Positions 38,101-50,168 are shown, counted from the first letter of the stretch. The stretch: 64,000 bases of DNA from Irpex lacteus (GCA_001986395.2 MQVO02000037.1:142009-206008); one strand, 5' to 3'. Numbers and translations: made by a program. The notes: a model not told the origin generated them from the sequence alone.

Positions 38101-40037
38101 TCCCGTACGAGGCTTGCTCTCCCGTTCTTCTGCAGAACAACCCCTTTTGAGCACCTTGCCACCCACTTCCTCTGCTGCCATATCTCCACCCTCTATCAAC
38201 ACTTCGAATCCTGTCCAACATCCTCTCTTAGCCATACGAAGACTTAGGCACTCAATGAACTCCGATCTTGTCGTCTCGGACGATGTTCTGGCCCGCTGGA
38301 GTCGGAAGTTGCAGAACACGTACCTTCGTCCTGCCATCGGCAACAGCTCGCCACTCTCCCTAGAAGGGACATCCGTTCAGGCCATGGCCACGGCTGTTCT
38401 TGAGCTTTTGCGGCACATCCATTCTCATCCCAAGGACACCGTTCCGGAGACACCACCACCGCTGGGACAAGGCATGCAGTTTATCAGGAATGTACCTCTG
38501 AGAGCCTTCCTTTATAACAATCGCTCATACACGCTCCGTGACTCCAACACATCTGGATTTGTTGGCACAACTACGATTGGTAGAGGTCTCGAGCGCAGCG
38601 TATGGGAGCAAATGTTCAGCAAGATAGAACACGATCATGATCATTGGCAAACTATTGGCCCTTACAGTACCCCACAGTTCAGCCCTCTTCGCGACAGTGC
38701 CGATGACGACGCTTTATGGCTTGGTTACGGTGCAGCTTGCGCGCTTCATCTCATTTACTCTGGTACAGCTCCTGAACCAGTCACACCTTTCCTTCTACTT
38801 GCTGTTATTCTTGGGCAGGGTAATTTCCATAACCTGACGTATGAGTCGGTGGCCTCGTTTGACCCAGGACTCGGACAACGAATTCGGCCTTGGTTTGAGC
38901 TCCCCGATGATGGTCCATTCCCTACAGGACTCACACATCCTGTCGCCCAGTTGTTGATGCAGTTCTGCGAAATTGAAGTTTGTCACATCTCTTATGTATA
39001 TCACGATTTGCCTGATTATTTGTATCACAGGTGACACGTGTGTCGCACAACTGGCGTACTCAAGCTGATCGTCACAGGTGGACATCGTTTGTACTCGCTA
39101 AAGTATTGCTTGGGGATGGTTCCATCTGGGATCATGCCGAGTTCATAAAGTTCAAAGAAGGTTTTCGACTGGAGTACGCGAACAAGAACTTTATCGAGGT
39201 AGTGTATTATCAATAATCCTATCGCTTAGTATCTAATTGCTCTCGTACGTTAGGCTTTTGACCATGTCAAGAGTCAGCAAGACTATAGTACGCCGGCTGA
39301 CAAGATCTCCCTTGTTGCAGCACTCTACAACCGCCGCATTACCGACCCTTCATCTCTAATAGATCGCATATCTTATGAGATTGTCTACCAGGGTGAATCC
39401 ACGCGCTCTGACGCTGCAGAGACACTTTATGAGGCTTTCCAGCTCAGTGTCAACCGCTACCTGCAAGGCAAGGGTCACCCTAACCGCGCAGAGATCCATG
39501 CTATCGTTCATCCCGAGGACCTGGAGCAAGATCGCACCAATCCCGCCCTCCGGTCCATATTACTCATGCGCTCCATCCATGGCTCTGAGTTGATGCCAAT
39601 TACCCCTAGATCGTGGAAAATATTGGTATGTGTTATGTGCCGTTTCGACTATCATTGTGGCTAACTTGGCCACAGTTCCAGGTTACAGTAACCGAATCAC
39701 TGGCCCGTATGGTGCGCATATCTCTAGTCTCATATAAGATCGATTGGACTCAACTCCGGATCACCAGCTTGCCGATACAAAAGGCAAAGGTAGAGTTGTT
39801 CAAGATGATTCCTCACTACCGCGTCGTACAACTCCGTTTCCCATTTCTCTTCGTACCTGCTTTGATATGGCTTACATCACGCTTGACGAGTTTCTTGGTG
39901 ATCTCATCCAACGCTCTGCTCGATCGGTGACTGATCAGGGTCAAGATTGGCTTGAGTCTCCTGATATTCCCACCGACTTTGACGTATGGATTCATTCGCA
40001 GCTTGTTGGAGATGTAGGAGAATTTAACCTGCTGTAA
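35120..40037 (+). CDS. Element-borne HECT-like protein (E3 ubiquitin ligase-like)
   Basis: Proposed exons: 35120-35182, 35243-35600, 36148-36347, 36417-36511, 36561-36948, 37001-37403, 37459 to about 37896 (structure unclear), 37952-37999, 38057-38977, 39031-39198, 39254-39625 and 39768-40037. The N-terminus is Ala/Pro-rich. Exon 4 has a Cys/His motif (CICGHAAAYHG). A Ser/Pro-rich linker leads to a C-terminal half with SPFLLLAV-like HECT N-lobe features (LHLIYSGTAPEPVTPFLLL; PGLGQRIRPWFELPDD; LVAALYNRRITDP). It ends with PFPISLRTCFDMAYITLDEFL, where the Cys in RTCF sits like the HECT catalytic Cys in xxTCFxxLxLP. Ligase activity is inference. The 37.5-37.74 kb stretch reads better in another frame. 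The gene may have started at 36201 instead. Confidence 0.55.
35680..35960. repeat. Cluster of GATCTC/GAGATC palindromic motifs inside an intron
   Basis: About a dozen AGATCTC or GAGATCT-like hexamers occur in 280 bp within the long second intron of the HECT-like gene. The best is a hairpin with 13-bp perfect arms and a 2-nt centre at 35782-35809 (CTTGCAAGATCTC and its complement). The cluster resembles a small palindromic insertion. A similar hairpin is found in the Gypsy LTR at 54985-55008. Confidence 0.45.
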
Positions 40038-40710
40038 CTGGTAGATCATTAATGTAATGCACTCAATTCTATCTCTTATAATCACTACTTCATACTGAAC
40101 ACGAGTGCTCTCAATTGTTTTATTTTTCTCGTCCGACCATGTTTTAAGCGCTTGTATAATTACCATAATAGGCAGCTGTTATCAAACTACTCCAGCTTCT
40201 TTATGGCTTTGCGTCAGCCGCCATGATTACTAGTCGTACAAGTTTCATCTGTCTACGACGTTTCAATTTTTGATATAACATATATGGCTGCATACGTGTG
40301 GAATACAGCGTAATTATAATGCATTTGCATGGTGCATCCGTTATGCCTGGACGTCATTCACCAATCAATTCTTACGACCTGTCCGTCGCTTGAGAATATA
40401 CGTGATAATTATTTACAGGCCGGTGCACATCATCAGTGGCTATTGCGCCGCCGCCAGTCATTTATTGTGTATGCGATACTCAAAGCATATTCAGTGATTA
40501 GTCCATGATTAGTCCATGAATAGTCCATGGATAGTCCACGAATAACCCTTACATAAACATTCATATATGTCAAACTCACATTTTCATGCTTTTTCCTCAA
40601 ACTACGATGAAACCGACATCACATAAAGCTATTTTATATGTAAAGTTGTACAATAGATGTCAACACACAAAATTGGATCAACTATTCTCGACACTAACAC
40701 AAAAACATTT
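40038..40710. other. Convergent intergenic region, AT-rich
   Basis: It lies between the 3' ends of the HECT-like gene and the minus-strand 470-aa gene. No gene is seen. It contains a short tandem repeat (listed separately). Confidence 0.4.
40496..40539. repeat. Tandem repeat, four copies of an 11-bp unit
   Basis: The units are GATTAGTCCAT twice, then GAATAGTCCAT and GGATAGTCCAC, contiguous. They end in a partial GAATA. Confidence 0.75.
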
Positions 40711-42359
40711 TTACTCAACCCGAAGTCTCCGTGGAATACTCCGTATGATTGGTTCCCAACGTGCACAATTTGTCGTGGCTGCGCAATACTCTGCATGTGT
40801 TAAAGGGGGGCACGTTGCATTACGGGCCAAGGGAAGCAGATGGCTATTGACGTCCACGGCCTGAAAAACCAGCAGTTGTTGATAGACACTTTCGTCGGCA
40901 TTCTCCAATCTTGAGTGGATCCGAACGGAGTACAGCGATGCATACGCCTTGCGCATGTTCTGAATCAATGTCCTCCTGGTGGCTGTTGTTTGTGACGACA
41001 ATCCAAGCCAGGAGAGAACATCAAAGTAAGAAACTGCGACATAAGTTCCAGTTGGCCCCACGTGTCCCTGAGGCACCGGTAGTTGACTTCCCAGCGAGAT
41101 GTTCAGGCTTTCACATATTTGCTCTAGATGTCTGACAATTAGAACATCTGCGTATACCTGCCCTAATCCCCCAGGCTCAGGACGAGATTGGTAATCTGCA
41201 AATCGAGCCCTTGCCCCTGGAAACTGAATGTTCAGGTAGTCATTGAGGGTGTTTGGATGGTCTAACATATCTGCGTTATTGTGTTTCAATATGACTTCTT
41301 CAATTACCGCATCAAATGACAAATACTCACGGTGTACACCTTCTGATCCGTCTTGAACACCTTGAATAGGAACAGCATGAGATGCGGGACTCTGCACCGT
41401 GTATGATGCTGTTGGACCTGTACTCGGACCCGAAGACGAGGTACGTTCGACGTTGAGCTGCTCATGGCTCATATCTTCAGGGAGGGTTGTCAGTTGTCAG
41501 CATTACCCAAGGGTTTGTAGTATATCTCCTACTCACTATTAACCAATGTATTGTCAGCTTCGTCACCATTCCTCCCACTCAGCCATCCTTCCACCTCACT
41601 TGGCTCTCTCTCTCTCAGGCTGTTGTCTGATGTGCTTATTGCCAGACGTGCTGAATCGCGTGAATTAAAATATTCATCATTGATTTGATAAACATCTACT
41701 TAGCCGGTGAATCACCTACCATGCTCTGTAACATTTGCAATGTCTGGAACAAGCTGAGGAAGCGCGAGCAGCCGAGTGACAATGGTCGTCGACAGGCCAG
41801 CTATATGGAACAAGAGTTAGCTTGATGCTTTCCCGCAGTAATCAAACACTCACTTGTGGGTATCTGCGCGTTTGATTCATCCGCTTCCTCTATGGCGGTG
41901 GCAACATCCACATTAGTCTCATCGGAGTCAACACTTCCTTCTTCACCAGACCCTGTAGCACTCATACCGGGCAGGCCTGCGAGTATGTTGATGAGCCAAG
42001 ATATCTGACAGCTCTCAAACATACTTACCGTCAATTTGGTCCGACGGTTGGTTGTGCCCCTGATGTAGTAATGCTCGGTCTGCAAACGAGATACTTTCAT
42101 CCGGCCGCAAGGGTGGCCTACGAATCCGCTCTGATCTCCGTACTTCATTGTGGCCTTCTGTTGGGTCTTGAATTGATGAGGGATGTCCAGAAGGTAATGC
42201 CGGCGGAGGAGTGCCAGACGGCATAGCACCTGAATCTCCAGAACCTGAATCTCCAGAAGGTTGCACAGCCGGCACAGGTTCTGACGACGATGTCTGCGAT
42301 GCCAGAGGTTCCGACAAAGATGTCTCTGACAAAGTACCACTGCCGAGATCCATGGACAT
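40711..42359 (-). CDS. Unrecognised 470-aa protein of the element block
   Basis: Five exons: 42359-42029, 41976-41854, 41800-41720, 41650-41537 and 41474-40711, phase-consistent. The N-terminal half is disordered (Ser/Pro/Glu-rich, with SERIRRPPLRP, a motif seen near integrase regions of other elements). The last exon encodes a folded-looking domain: DYLNIQFPGARARFADYQ, YADVLIVRHLEQICESL, YVAVSYFDVLSWLGLS, RTLIQNMRKAYASLYSVRI and a Cys-containing end. I cannot assign a family. It sits directly downstream of the integrase-type transposase in the same orientation (192 bp gap), so a role in the same element is likely. Confidence 0.6.
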
Positions 42360-42550
42360 GTCAAGCAATGGAGTTTTGGTTGGATGAAGATGAGCATAGG
42401 ACCCAGGACGAAATTTGTGAAGCCCCTAGTCATTATATAGCGGGCAAAACTAAAAATTTGAAATTTGAACTGACTCACCTTCTCGTCAGATCTGAACCGA
42501 TCCACTTGGAAATAAAGCGATAGTATTGGGTAAGTCGCTGAGACTGCATG

Positions 42551-44388
42551 TTAGTTCGGCATGTTGTATAGGTTACTACAAAATGCTAATGCTGCCTGCC
42601 ATACCAAACAACGCAGGTGCATGTTACGAGACCCCACATGTCCTGTAGCAGCTAGATGAACATCTAAGCTATGAACTTCATCCGCCGTAAACGGACAGTT
42701 TGGAGGCTCGCAAGGAACATCTGAGAGAGTGGATGGTCCAACCTGGAAAGGATTTGCTACTACCCCTGGCTCCACATTATTATCCAAATGGTGCCGCATG
42801 TATCGAGCATTATCTGCAACCTCCCAATCTATACCGTAACCTGCCAGGTCCTGCTCCGGCACTTCTTCGTCCATTGCATTGAGTCCAGTAACTCCTCGTA
42901 GCCCGTCTTCTATCATGCTAAAGAAGAACATTTCATGAGGTGTCGCATTTCGTTCGTTTCGAAGCTGTAGTGTGTGATGGTTCCAGATTCTTGCCCATTC
43001 TTCTGCGTCCTCGTTGATTGCAGAGAGAAATAAGTGGTGAAGAAGCCAGATATGCGCTGGTAGACGTGGGTTCAGGGAGTAATTTGCCTCGAGATCCATG
43101 AAAAATGCTTTCCACTTCTGACCAAAGCCATGGGTGACATCGTACCACAACCGTTCAATGCGCGTATTATGCACGCTCCTGATGTAACAAGTCAGACTTT
43201 TGTTCAGCCAAACCTGAACGATAGGTGATCACTTACTTCCCCCAGATATAGGATCCACGGTTCAGCCCGCGATGCTCCTCCATCCAAGCGGCTACAAGGA
43301 CATTCTCCGTACCATGATCCCCCCTCACACGGCTAGGTGTTCCATAGGTTGAGACTGCGTGCAGGAATAAATCAAGGACAGTTTGAGCACGATTGTTGTT
43401 GCTTGCTCGGATGCCGGTCACAAGGCAAGATTTCCCGTCAATAAAGCAATGGATGACAATCTTGAACCGTATCAATCCTGTGGCGATGGCACTGTTAGAG
43501 CGGTACTTGCATCGTAAAAGTGAGCGGTACTCACCATGCTGACCATCATGATGCCAAAGAGAGTTTGCTCCAGGTACGGAATATGTTTTGCGATGTATAG
43601 TCCGCTCGCCAAAGACTCCTGGAGCGCCATGAACTCGCATATAAGACTCGTGGATACGATTCAGCGGAACGCGGTGGCCGCTGGCTCGTAAACTACCTCG
43701 CAGCATGCTACGTCCAAACTGGGGAAATGCCTCCAACGTTGTCGCCATTAGCGCATCGAGTTCCTCGTTGGTTAGATCAGAAGTTGGGGGTGTGGTAGAC
43801 GCGTGCACTCTTGTCATCCTTCCATCTTCCCCCATCTGCTGCGTCAATACCGGACGTCCTGGCTGTACTAGTCCTTGCTCAAGAGCACGCCGACGGATAG
43901 TTCGTGCAGAGCAATTGGTGACATGCTGTAGCAAATGTGGACCACGATGGCTGAGTGCGTTGGTGAGGAAAACTGGGTCAATTTCAATGCGAGGTCGTCC
44001 GGGCTTGCCTGTACGGCTCTGATGGGCAACAATCGGAGGTGGCATACTGGGGGGATCCATGGATCGATGACAGGCTTCGTCTAACGCCTTCACCATGTCG
44101 CCAATGTTATTCTGTAGCATGGCAAATTCTGCGGCAGGGAAGCGTTCACGGTGCTGAAAGTCAATAATGTCTATAGTCAGTAGCATTATCGGTATGTGTT
44201 GAACAAGATCATACCTGCTCTGCTGCTTCTAGCAGATTAAATGCCTGGGTCCTGGTTTCACCCAGTCGTGCTGTGTCCCCGACCTGAGTTCGCAAAGCTA
44301 TTCCCACTCTGTCAGTGAGGGTGTGATAAGCCACGCGGAGGTTGTCATCGGGAGTAAGGCTGTGAATAGCGACATTGAGATCAGCCAT
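42551..44388 (-). CDS. DDE integrase-type transposase
   Basis: Four exons: 44388-44215, 44153-43535, 43477-43237 and 43178-42551, giving 553 aa without stops. Residues after about 110 form a helix-turn-helix-like region (KPGRPRIEIDPVFLTNAL, TNCSARTIRRRALEQGL). The catalytic triad is visible: Asp in SLWHHDGQHG, Asp in RVRGDHGTENV and Glu in SVHNTRIERLWYDVTHGFGQ. LLHHLFLSAIN and NERNATPHEMFFFS follow. This matches the rve-like integrase core found in many anonymous agaricomycete proteins. Introns 2 and 3 fall inside the catalytic core. The exact superfamily (for example an IS3EU-like group) is uncertain. It probably mobilises this block or was mobilised with it. Confidence 0.8.
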
Positions 44389-44612
44389 GGCCAAGGGTGA
44401 GGAAGACACGGTCGTTGGTCAACAACATAGACTACTTTTACCGTACTTTGGAACGTGCAAAGTCGGCGTCAAATGCACAATAAACGCTTGGTATACTGTC
44501 CAATCATCGAGCATACATTCACATGGTAAGGTGACTACTAGTACACATACAGTCCGGAGATAGACATGTTAGAAAACTCTTCACATAAAACACATCTTTA
44601 GCGTACACCACA

Positions 44613-47059
44613 TCAAACGTAGAAGGCTTCTCCATACATACGAGAGAATTTGCAGAGCGTATGCTCTGCCACAACTGGAGACCATCCAATGGCACTTTGT
44701 TGCTCATCCGTCAAAATAGTGTCAATATCGTAGAAGAATTGCTGGAATGCTGCAGCAATCTCTGCCCTAGTTGGGGTTGCGTTCACATATCCGAGGTCTC
44801 GTAAGCCGAAGCTGGCGCCTTTCTGCAAAGTGGAGACTACATCTGTAATATCGTCGAGAGTGGGAGCATCAATGAGACCGGCGAAGTGCATGTCTAGAAC
44901 GAGCATGAACATTGACAAGTCACCGACACCGGCCCATAGATGCTTTTCACTGGCAGGAAGAGAACGCTTGAACAGTCGCACACCGTTGTGTGCAGCTGCG
45001 AACTGTCTTGCGGGAGGCCAAGGAAACGATGCAGCCATGGCTACTTCCCAGTAGTCACTGGCACGTTCCGTAGTTCGACCTGCAATCGGATTGCCCAGTG
45101 ACTTTGGGTCGCAAAAGAAGGATTCATTGCGACCGGGGAAATGGTGTCGTAAATCCTCAAGGTATTGCTCGTACTCTGCCAAGCTGTGGAACGCGACTTG
45201 CCGAAGGTGAGGAGGACACTGTCGAAAGGCCTCTGTATTGAAATGAATGAAACGGAAGACCTGTAGGGAGAAAAAGCCAGCTCTAGTCTGTGCGAACCAT
45301 GTGCTCAAGTGCGTTCTCATGGTTGCACGGCCAGGAGCCAGCTCTCGGAGAGGTAGGTAGTAGTCAGGCTTCTGAAGGATGAAGGTTTGGGCCTCATTCA
45401 GTGATATGTGGCTGTCCTCGGGGCCGCGCATAGCATTCGCCACTGCCAGCGAATCCTCCAGGAATTTCAGCACCCGCCTTGTCGAACGAGTCATCATAGG
45501 TGTGGGTGTGCTTGGGAGTTCCTCGTTGTCTGTGTCGCCAGCGTTGTCTCCATCGCCAGCTGCGGTGGGCATCTGATTCGTGATGGCTGTGGACATGGCT
45601 TTCATTAGCTTTCGCAGGTTCGCAGCCTTCATCCCATCCTGGACGGTGCCCTGAAAATGAGTATGGGTGCGCTGGTGTAGCTGGAGATATGTGTGCTGAA
45701 GTTGCTGTAAGGCAGTCTGCAAAGCAGGTGTGCGTTGATCCAAGCGTAAGCGATCAAAGAATGCAGACAAGTACTCTGGCTTGAAGGTGTTGTCCGGGGA
45801 CGTGTCCGCACGGGACAGGAGTGGACACTCCTTCGAAAGAAGCCAGTCGGGGAAGTTGCTGTAAACCTCCCATACTTGCGGAAGCAACAATGCACCAAGG
45901 CCCAGATGAGACACAAGCCCACGGACAAACGACGCTTGAATCTGAGATGTGAATGGAGTGCCCGTACAAAACCAGAGGAAGAGGATGCGTCGCATGTATG
46001 AGAGAGTGGTTGGTTCAACCTTGCGGGGGGGTACAGTCTTCCGACGACGTTTGCCCTCGACTTCATGGAATACCTTGGGCGCAAGAATTGTCGACGGGAA
46101 GAATTCGGTAGACTTTGCCTTCACTGGCATACCGACTTTGACAAAGAAAGCCACTTTTGCAGTGAGTGTATAGAGCCAATCTCCAGAACCTACATCGCCA
46201 CCATCACCAGCTTGCAGAACTGCATGTACGACCGCAGGGCAAGTGGTGTCGATGATGTATCGAATACTCTGCTCAAGTATTGACTGTGTCGCCATGATAC
46301 GCTGGTGATATAACGCCAACCAGTGAGTGGTGCCAGTAGAGTAGTCTCCAATCCCGCGAGTGGCTGTGGCGCACAGTGGGAGGACGTCTTTGTCCAGGCA
46401 TCCTTCAGAGTATGCACGAGCAAAGCTCGAGTCGAGCTCATCAAAGCGGCCGAGCATTTGACGAAGGAATCCACCAGAAATCATGTTGGGCATGATACTC
46501 TCCACAGACTGAATTTCACCGGCTACATTGAACAGCAACAACTCATTGATATATTCCTCGCCTGACAGACATACATCAGATACAGTGGTAAACTAATACA
46601 TGCGATATTTCTTACAACGACGATCAAGCGAAGGCCTTGTCACAACTGCATCTCCCGCTGCAGAACCAGAGAAGAGCTCACGTGTCTCGCTTGGCAGAGG
46701 GGATAATAAGACCTGCATGTTATTCGATGGCTAAGCAGGAATATTAAGATTTTGACAAAATTGATACTACATGATAGACTTACCAGACGTGCGCGATAGT
46801 CATTGTTTCCCGCCGCGCGCGCAGATGAACCTTCTGTGCCACTAGCTTCGTCTGTCTGCAGCTATTCTTGAGTACATCACATAATCACACACTAGATTCT
46901 GGAACATACCTGGTGAGTAGGGCCCAAGGGAACTTGAGAGCCTGTGCCTGTCATCACAGCGTCTTCTCGATCCCTTGTTCCCGATGAAGAACCTTGAGTA
47001 GCGACCGCTGAAGACGAACCAAACCCAAGGACATCCGGAACTTGTGGGAGTGTGGCCAT
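44613..47059 (-). CDS. Unrecognised 757-aa protein of the element block
   Basis: Four exons: 47059-46910, 46861-46784, 46712-46616 and 46561-44613, phase-consistent and stop-free. The first about 108 residues are low-complexity (GSSSAVATQGSSSGTRD). The large last exon is mostly alpha-helical in character, with Trp/Phe-rich segments (MRRILFLWFCTGTPF, VWEVYSNFPDWLLSKECPLL, AGRTTERASDYWEVAMAASFPWPPARQF, AGVGDLSMFMLVLDMHFAGL). No nuclease, helicase or zinc-finger motif is evident. It shares orientation with the integrase and starts 225 bp from it, so the two probably belong together. Its integrity over 2.4 kb suggests it is or was recently under selection. Confidence 0.65.
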
Positions 47060-47365
47060 CAAGTGGCAGGTAACGATTCCTGATTTATTGGTTCGCACAA
47101 ACACCAAACAATTGCCATTGAAGAATATTCAAGCTATACTAGTATTTCACAATCATTTTTAGACTTTGTTTTGTTTCTTGTGTACTACCACTCAGTATAG
47201 GCATGTATGGCACAAGACTATGCCCTATAGGGAACATTAATGGATGTCAGAAAAACATCTACCAATCATGCTACTTTGACTTATATGTATCTTTAGACAA
47301 TGATACATGAGCTGTGGTGCAAGACTTTATACATCAGGACAGCCTTAGCTTATAGACTGGTCTGT

Positions 47366-47855
47366 TACATTAGGATGGCTACATTCATGCAGGGAGACAG
47401 TAGGGATAACTGGGTTTGAATGTAAGTACCATTCATGTCACCTGGAAATACATATGAATGAGACATGTAATATTTTGCTTCCCTATTCATGATATGGGGT
47501 ATTGAAGGAGGTTTTCTGATTGCATTAATGTGCACTACTGGGTGAGGAATGTTCTCCCCCTCCCCTTGATGCCAAGGAAGCACCCTATATAGGACTCTAT
47601 ACTAATTCCCTTGTATAGCTATTGCTTGAAACATTTATCCTATAGTATTAACATATATTCCGAACACTTTTAGGGCTAAAAACACGTCCTGAACTCTGTC
47701 AGAATGCTTCCAAGCGAAATTCATCGAAAAATACGATTATATTCACTTTACCCTCTCCTATAAGCCTCCTGACGTGGTTCCCTTCAGGCACAGCGTGTTG
47801 AAATGTGTCATTGTATTATACACACCCATAAATATTTGTGGGCCCTCTCCTTCAT
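47366..47855 (+). repeat. Left arm of a large imperfect inverted repeat
   Basis: This segment matches the reverse complement of 48328-49386, apart from a block of about 500 bp present only in the right arm. By eye, identity is about 80-85 percent. Sequence shared by both arms includes the strings around GGTGCA/TGCACC-ACTACTGGGTGAGG and GGGATAACTGGGTTTGAATG. The arm is AT-rich. On the minus strand a short frame (NREAKYYM through SYVFPGDM) is retained in both arms. Confidence 0.8.
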
Positions 47856-48327
47856 TCACCATTGAGTTATCAGCTTAGGAATGTTGAAAAATGCGCAGAA
47901 CACCCAAATCTGACATAGATTTGACATGTACTGCCTGTTATATCCATAGCCTATGAATATCAAACAAAAATCACAATAGATACCCACACACTGTCCTAAC
48001 ATGCTACAGAAGATATCTTTCCAATAGCATGACATACAGATATGATATAAAAGGAATACAGCATAAGTAAGAAGTGAAGTCATTACACTGTAACATGCTC
48101 TCACCTTTATCATGCTTTTTAGCCTGTTTTCATAATATGGTGACTCAAGCTATTGCCTAGAAGCCCAAGTATTGTCCTAGATATATTTCAGAACCATGAT
48201 AGAGTATCATAGCATTATTTGATACCTCTCATGATGTGTCAGAGGATGTCAAATGTCAAATATATGTTGAAAAACCTGTACAGAACACATTTTTCAGCAC
48301 TTCTGAACTAATGCAAGAGTGAGCAGC

Positions 48328-49386
48328 GGAGAGAAGGGCCTACGAATATTTGTGGGTGTATATAAGGTACAAAGACACGTTCTCACGCGCTCTGCCTGAA
48401 GGGAAACATGTTTCCAAGTTTTCAGAGAAGCAACTCACATAACGAAAAGTGAATATAATTGTATTTTGTGATGAATTTCGCTTGGGAGCATTCTGACAGA
48501 GTTCAGGATGTGTTTTTAACCTTGCAAGTGTTCAGAATATATGTTCATACCATAGGATAAATGTTCCAAGCAATTTCTATGCAAGGGAATTAGTATAGAG
48601 TCTTATATAGGGTGCACTTTTTGGTATCAAAGGGAGAAGGAGAACATCCCTCACCCAGTAGTGCACATTAATGCAATCAGAAAACTCCCATCAATACATA
48701 TTCTAGTAATATGAATGAGGCTATCTGAGACCCAAAACCTCCCGTAATATTTCATGTCATGAATAGGGAAGCAAAATATTACATGTCTGATTCATATGTT
48801 TTCCCAGGTGACATGATGTTCTGGCAACCCAAGAAGCTGATATACATAGGCAATATATGTTATAATCATTATCCCAAAGTTACTAAGCCATACCCTCACT
48901 ACTGCCTCTATACCAAGCTGATTAAAGCCTGGGAAAATCCAAAAATGCGAAATATATTCAATGTTCCTCAAATAACTCCTGAACCAGTGCAGCTATCAAA
49001 ATTCTGAGATTGGATTCGGAATCCTGGAGAAAATTCGGTTTAGAAAACATATTTTTATTTTTGACACCTGCATATGTTTGTGTCATGTGACACCATCCCA
49101 AAGGAGTAAAACGACAAAATAAGCGCCCAGGCGCCCAGAAGGGCGGTGAGAGCACTCTATTACCTTTTTAGGCAATCTGAAGCGGAAACATGTGTCTGTT
49201 AGTCATTTGATGGGTCAGAGATCATTATTTTATTGATGTGGCCACTATTTCAGCTTTTAATAAAATAGGAGCCCATCCCACCTACCCCTATTGGTTGCTG
49301 TCTGATGGTACTACCCTATATGGTACCCACATTCAAACCCAGCTATCCCTACTGTCTCCCTACAAGAACGTAGCCGTCCTGATGCA
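48328..49386 (-). repeat. Right arm of the inverted repeat, with a 500-bp extra segment
   Basis: This is the reverse-complement partner of 47366-47855. The alignment breaks after GGTGACATGA near 48816 and resumes at ATGGTAC near 49319. The extra block of about 500 bp carries an open frame that continues the shared NREAKYYM peptide for 60 more residues. The arms are separated by about 470 bp. Confidence 0.8.
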
Positions 49387-49842
49387 ATATTGGTGTCATG
49401 TGATCAGATTTTGCTTACTAATATAATATCAGCTAATTTTTGAGCTGTTTCAATTTGCTTCCGAAATTTTGATAAATATGAGCTAAGCAAGATTATGTAC
49501 TTCTTCAGAAGGTTGGAAGTTCCAATCCTCTGCAGGCCACTTTTTCATCTGACTCACATGTCGATCAAAACATGATATAAAAATGTGAAAAAATGCTAAA
49601 ATAGTCTGTTTGTACATATATCAGTTTGTCATGACTAAAAATGAGGCATCACATTGTTATTACTGAGATATTGAGATGCACCATGATTTTAATGCTCACT
49701 ATTCCTATATTCTAGATTTGTACACATATATGTTGCTCTGAGGCATACAAAACATACTATTGTATTGACTAATTATTTTGCACATTTTACCACATTTTTT
49801 TAAGATCACATGATCAAAAACAAGCAAGTTGTAAAAATATGA

Positions 49843-49925
49843 CTCCAGAGGGAATTGAACTCCCAACCTTGTGAAGCCAGCAGTTGCAAGTTGTTTGCGC
49901 GCGCTTGGGCGCTTAAATCGGAGTT
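49843..49925 (-). pseudogene. Degenerate tRNA-like sequence (possible SINE head)
   Basis: On the minus strand a B-box-like GAGTTCAATTCCC is followed by TGGAGTC. That can pair with ACTCC near the presumed 5' end, and GCGC/GCGC could form a D arm. The anticodon arm is poor (no T at position 33). A similar 3' half lies on the plus strand at 49505-49541 (GGTTGGAAGTTCCAATCC). I do not call a functional tRNA. Confidence 0.3.
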
Positions 49926-50168
49926 TGACTGAGTGTGAATCTCAAGTCCTCATCCAAAGCCATCCAGCTCATATCTTTTCTTGTAGGCCATATTAGTTCA
50001 AGATTGTATTATCATTTGGAAGATCTCCTCGATAGCTACATTTTGGTGTGATAAACTTGTAAAATAAGCAAGATTTGACTTCACAATTCACAAAACACAG
50101 TTGTGATCACAGAAGTCTTACTGTAGTAACAAGCAAAACTCCCACGGTTTGGCAACGAAATCCGTCAC

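Noticed and set aside
39735..39737. In-frame TAA that seemed to break the HECT-like gene
   Set aside because: An intron from GTATGT at 39626 to CACCAG at 39767 keeps phase 0 and removes it, so a nonsense mutation is not needed.
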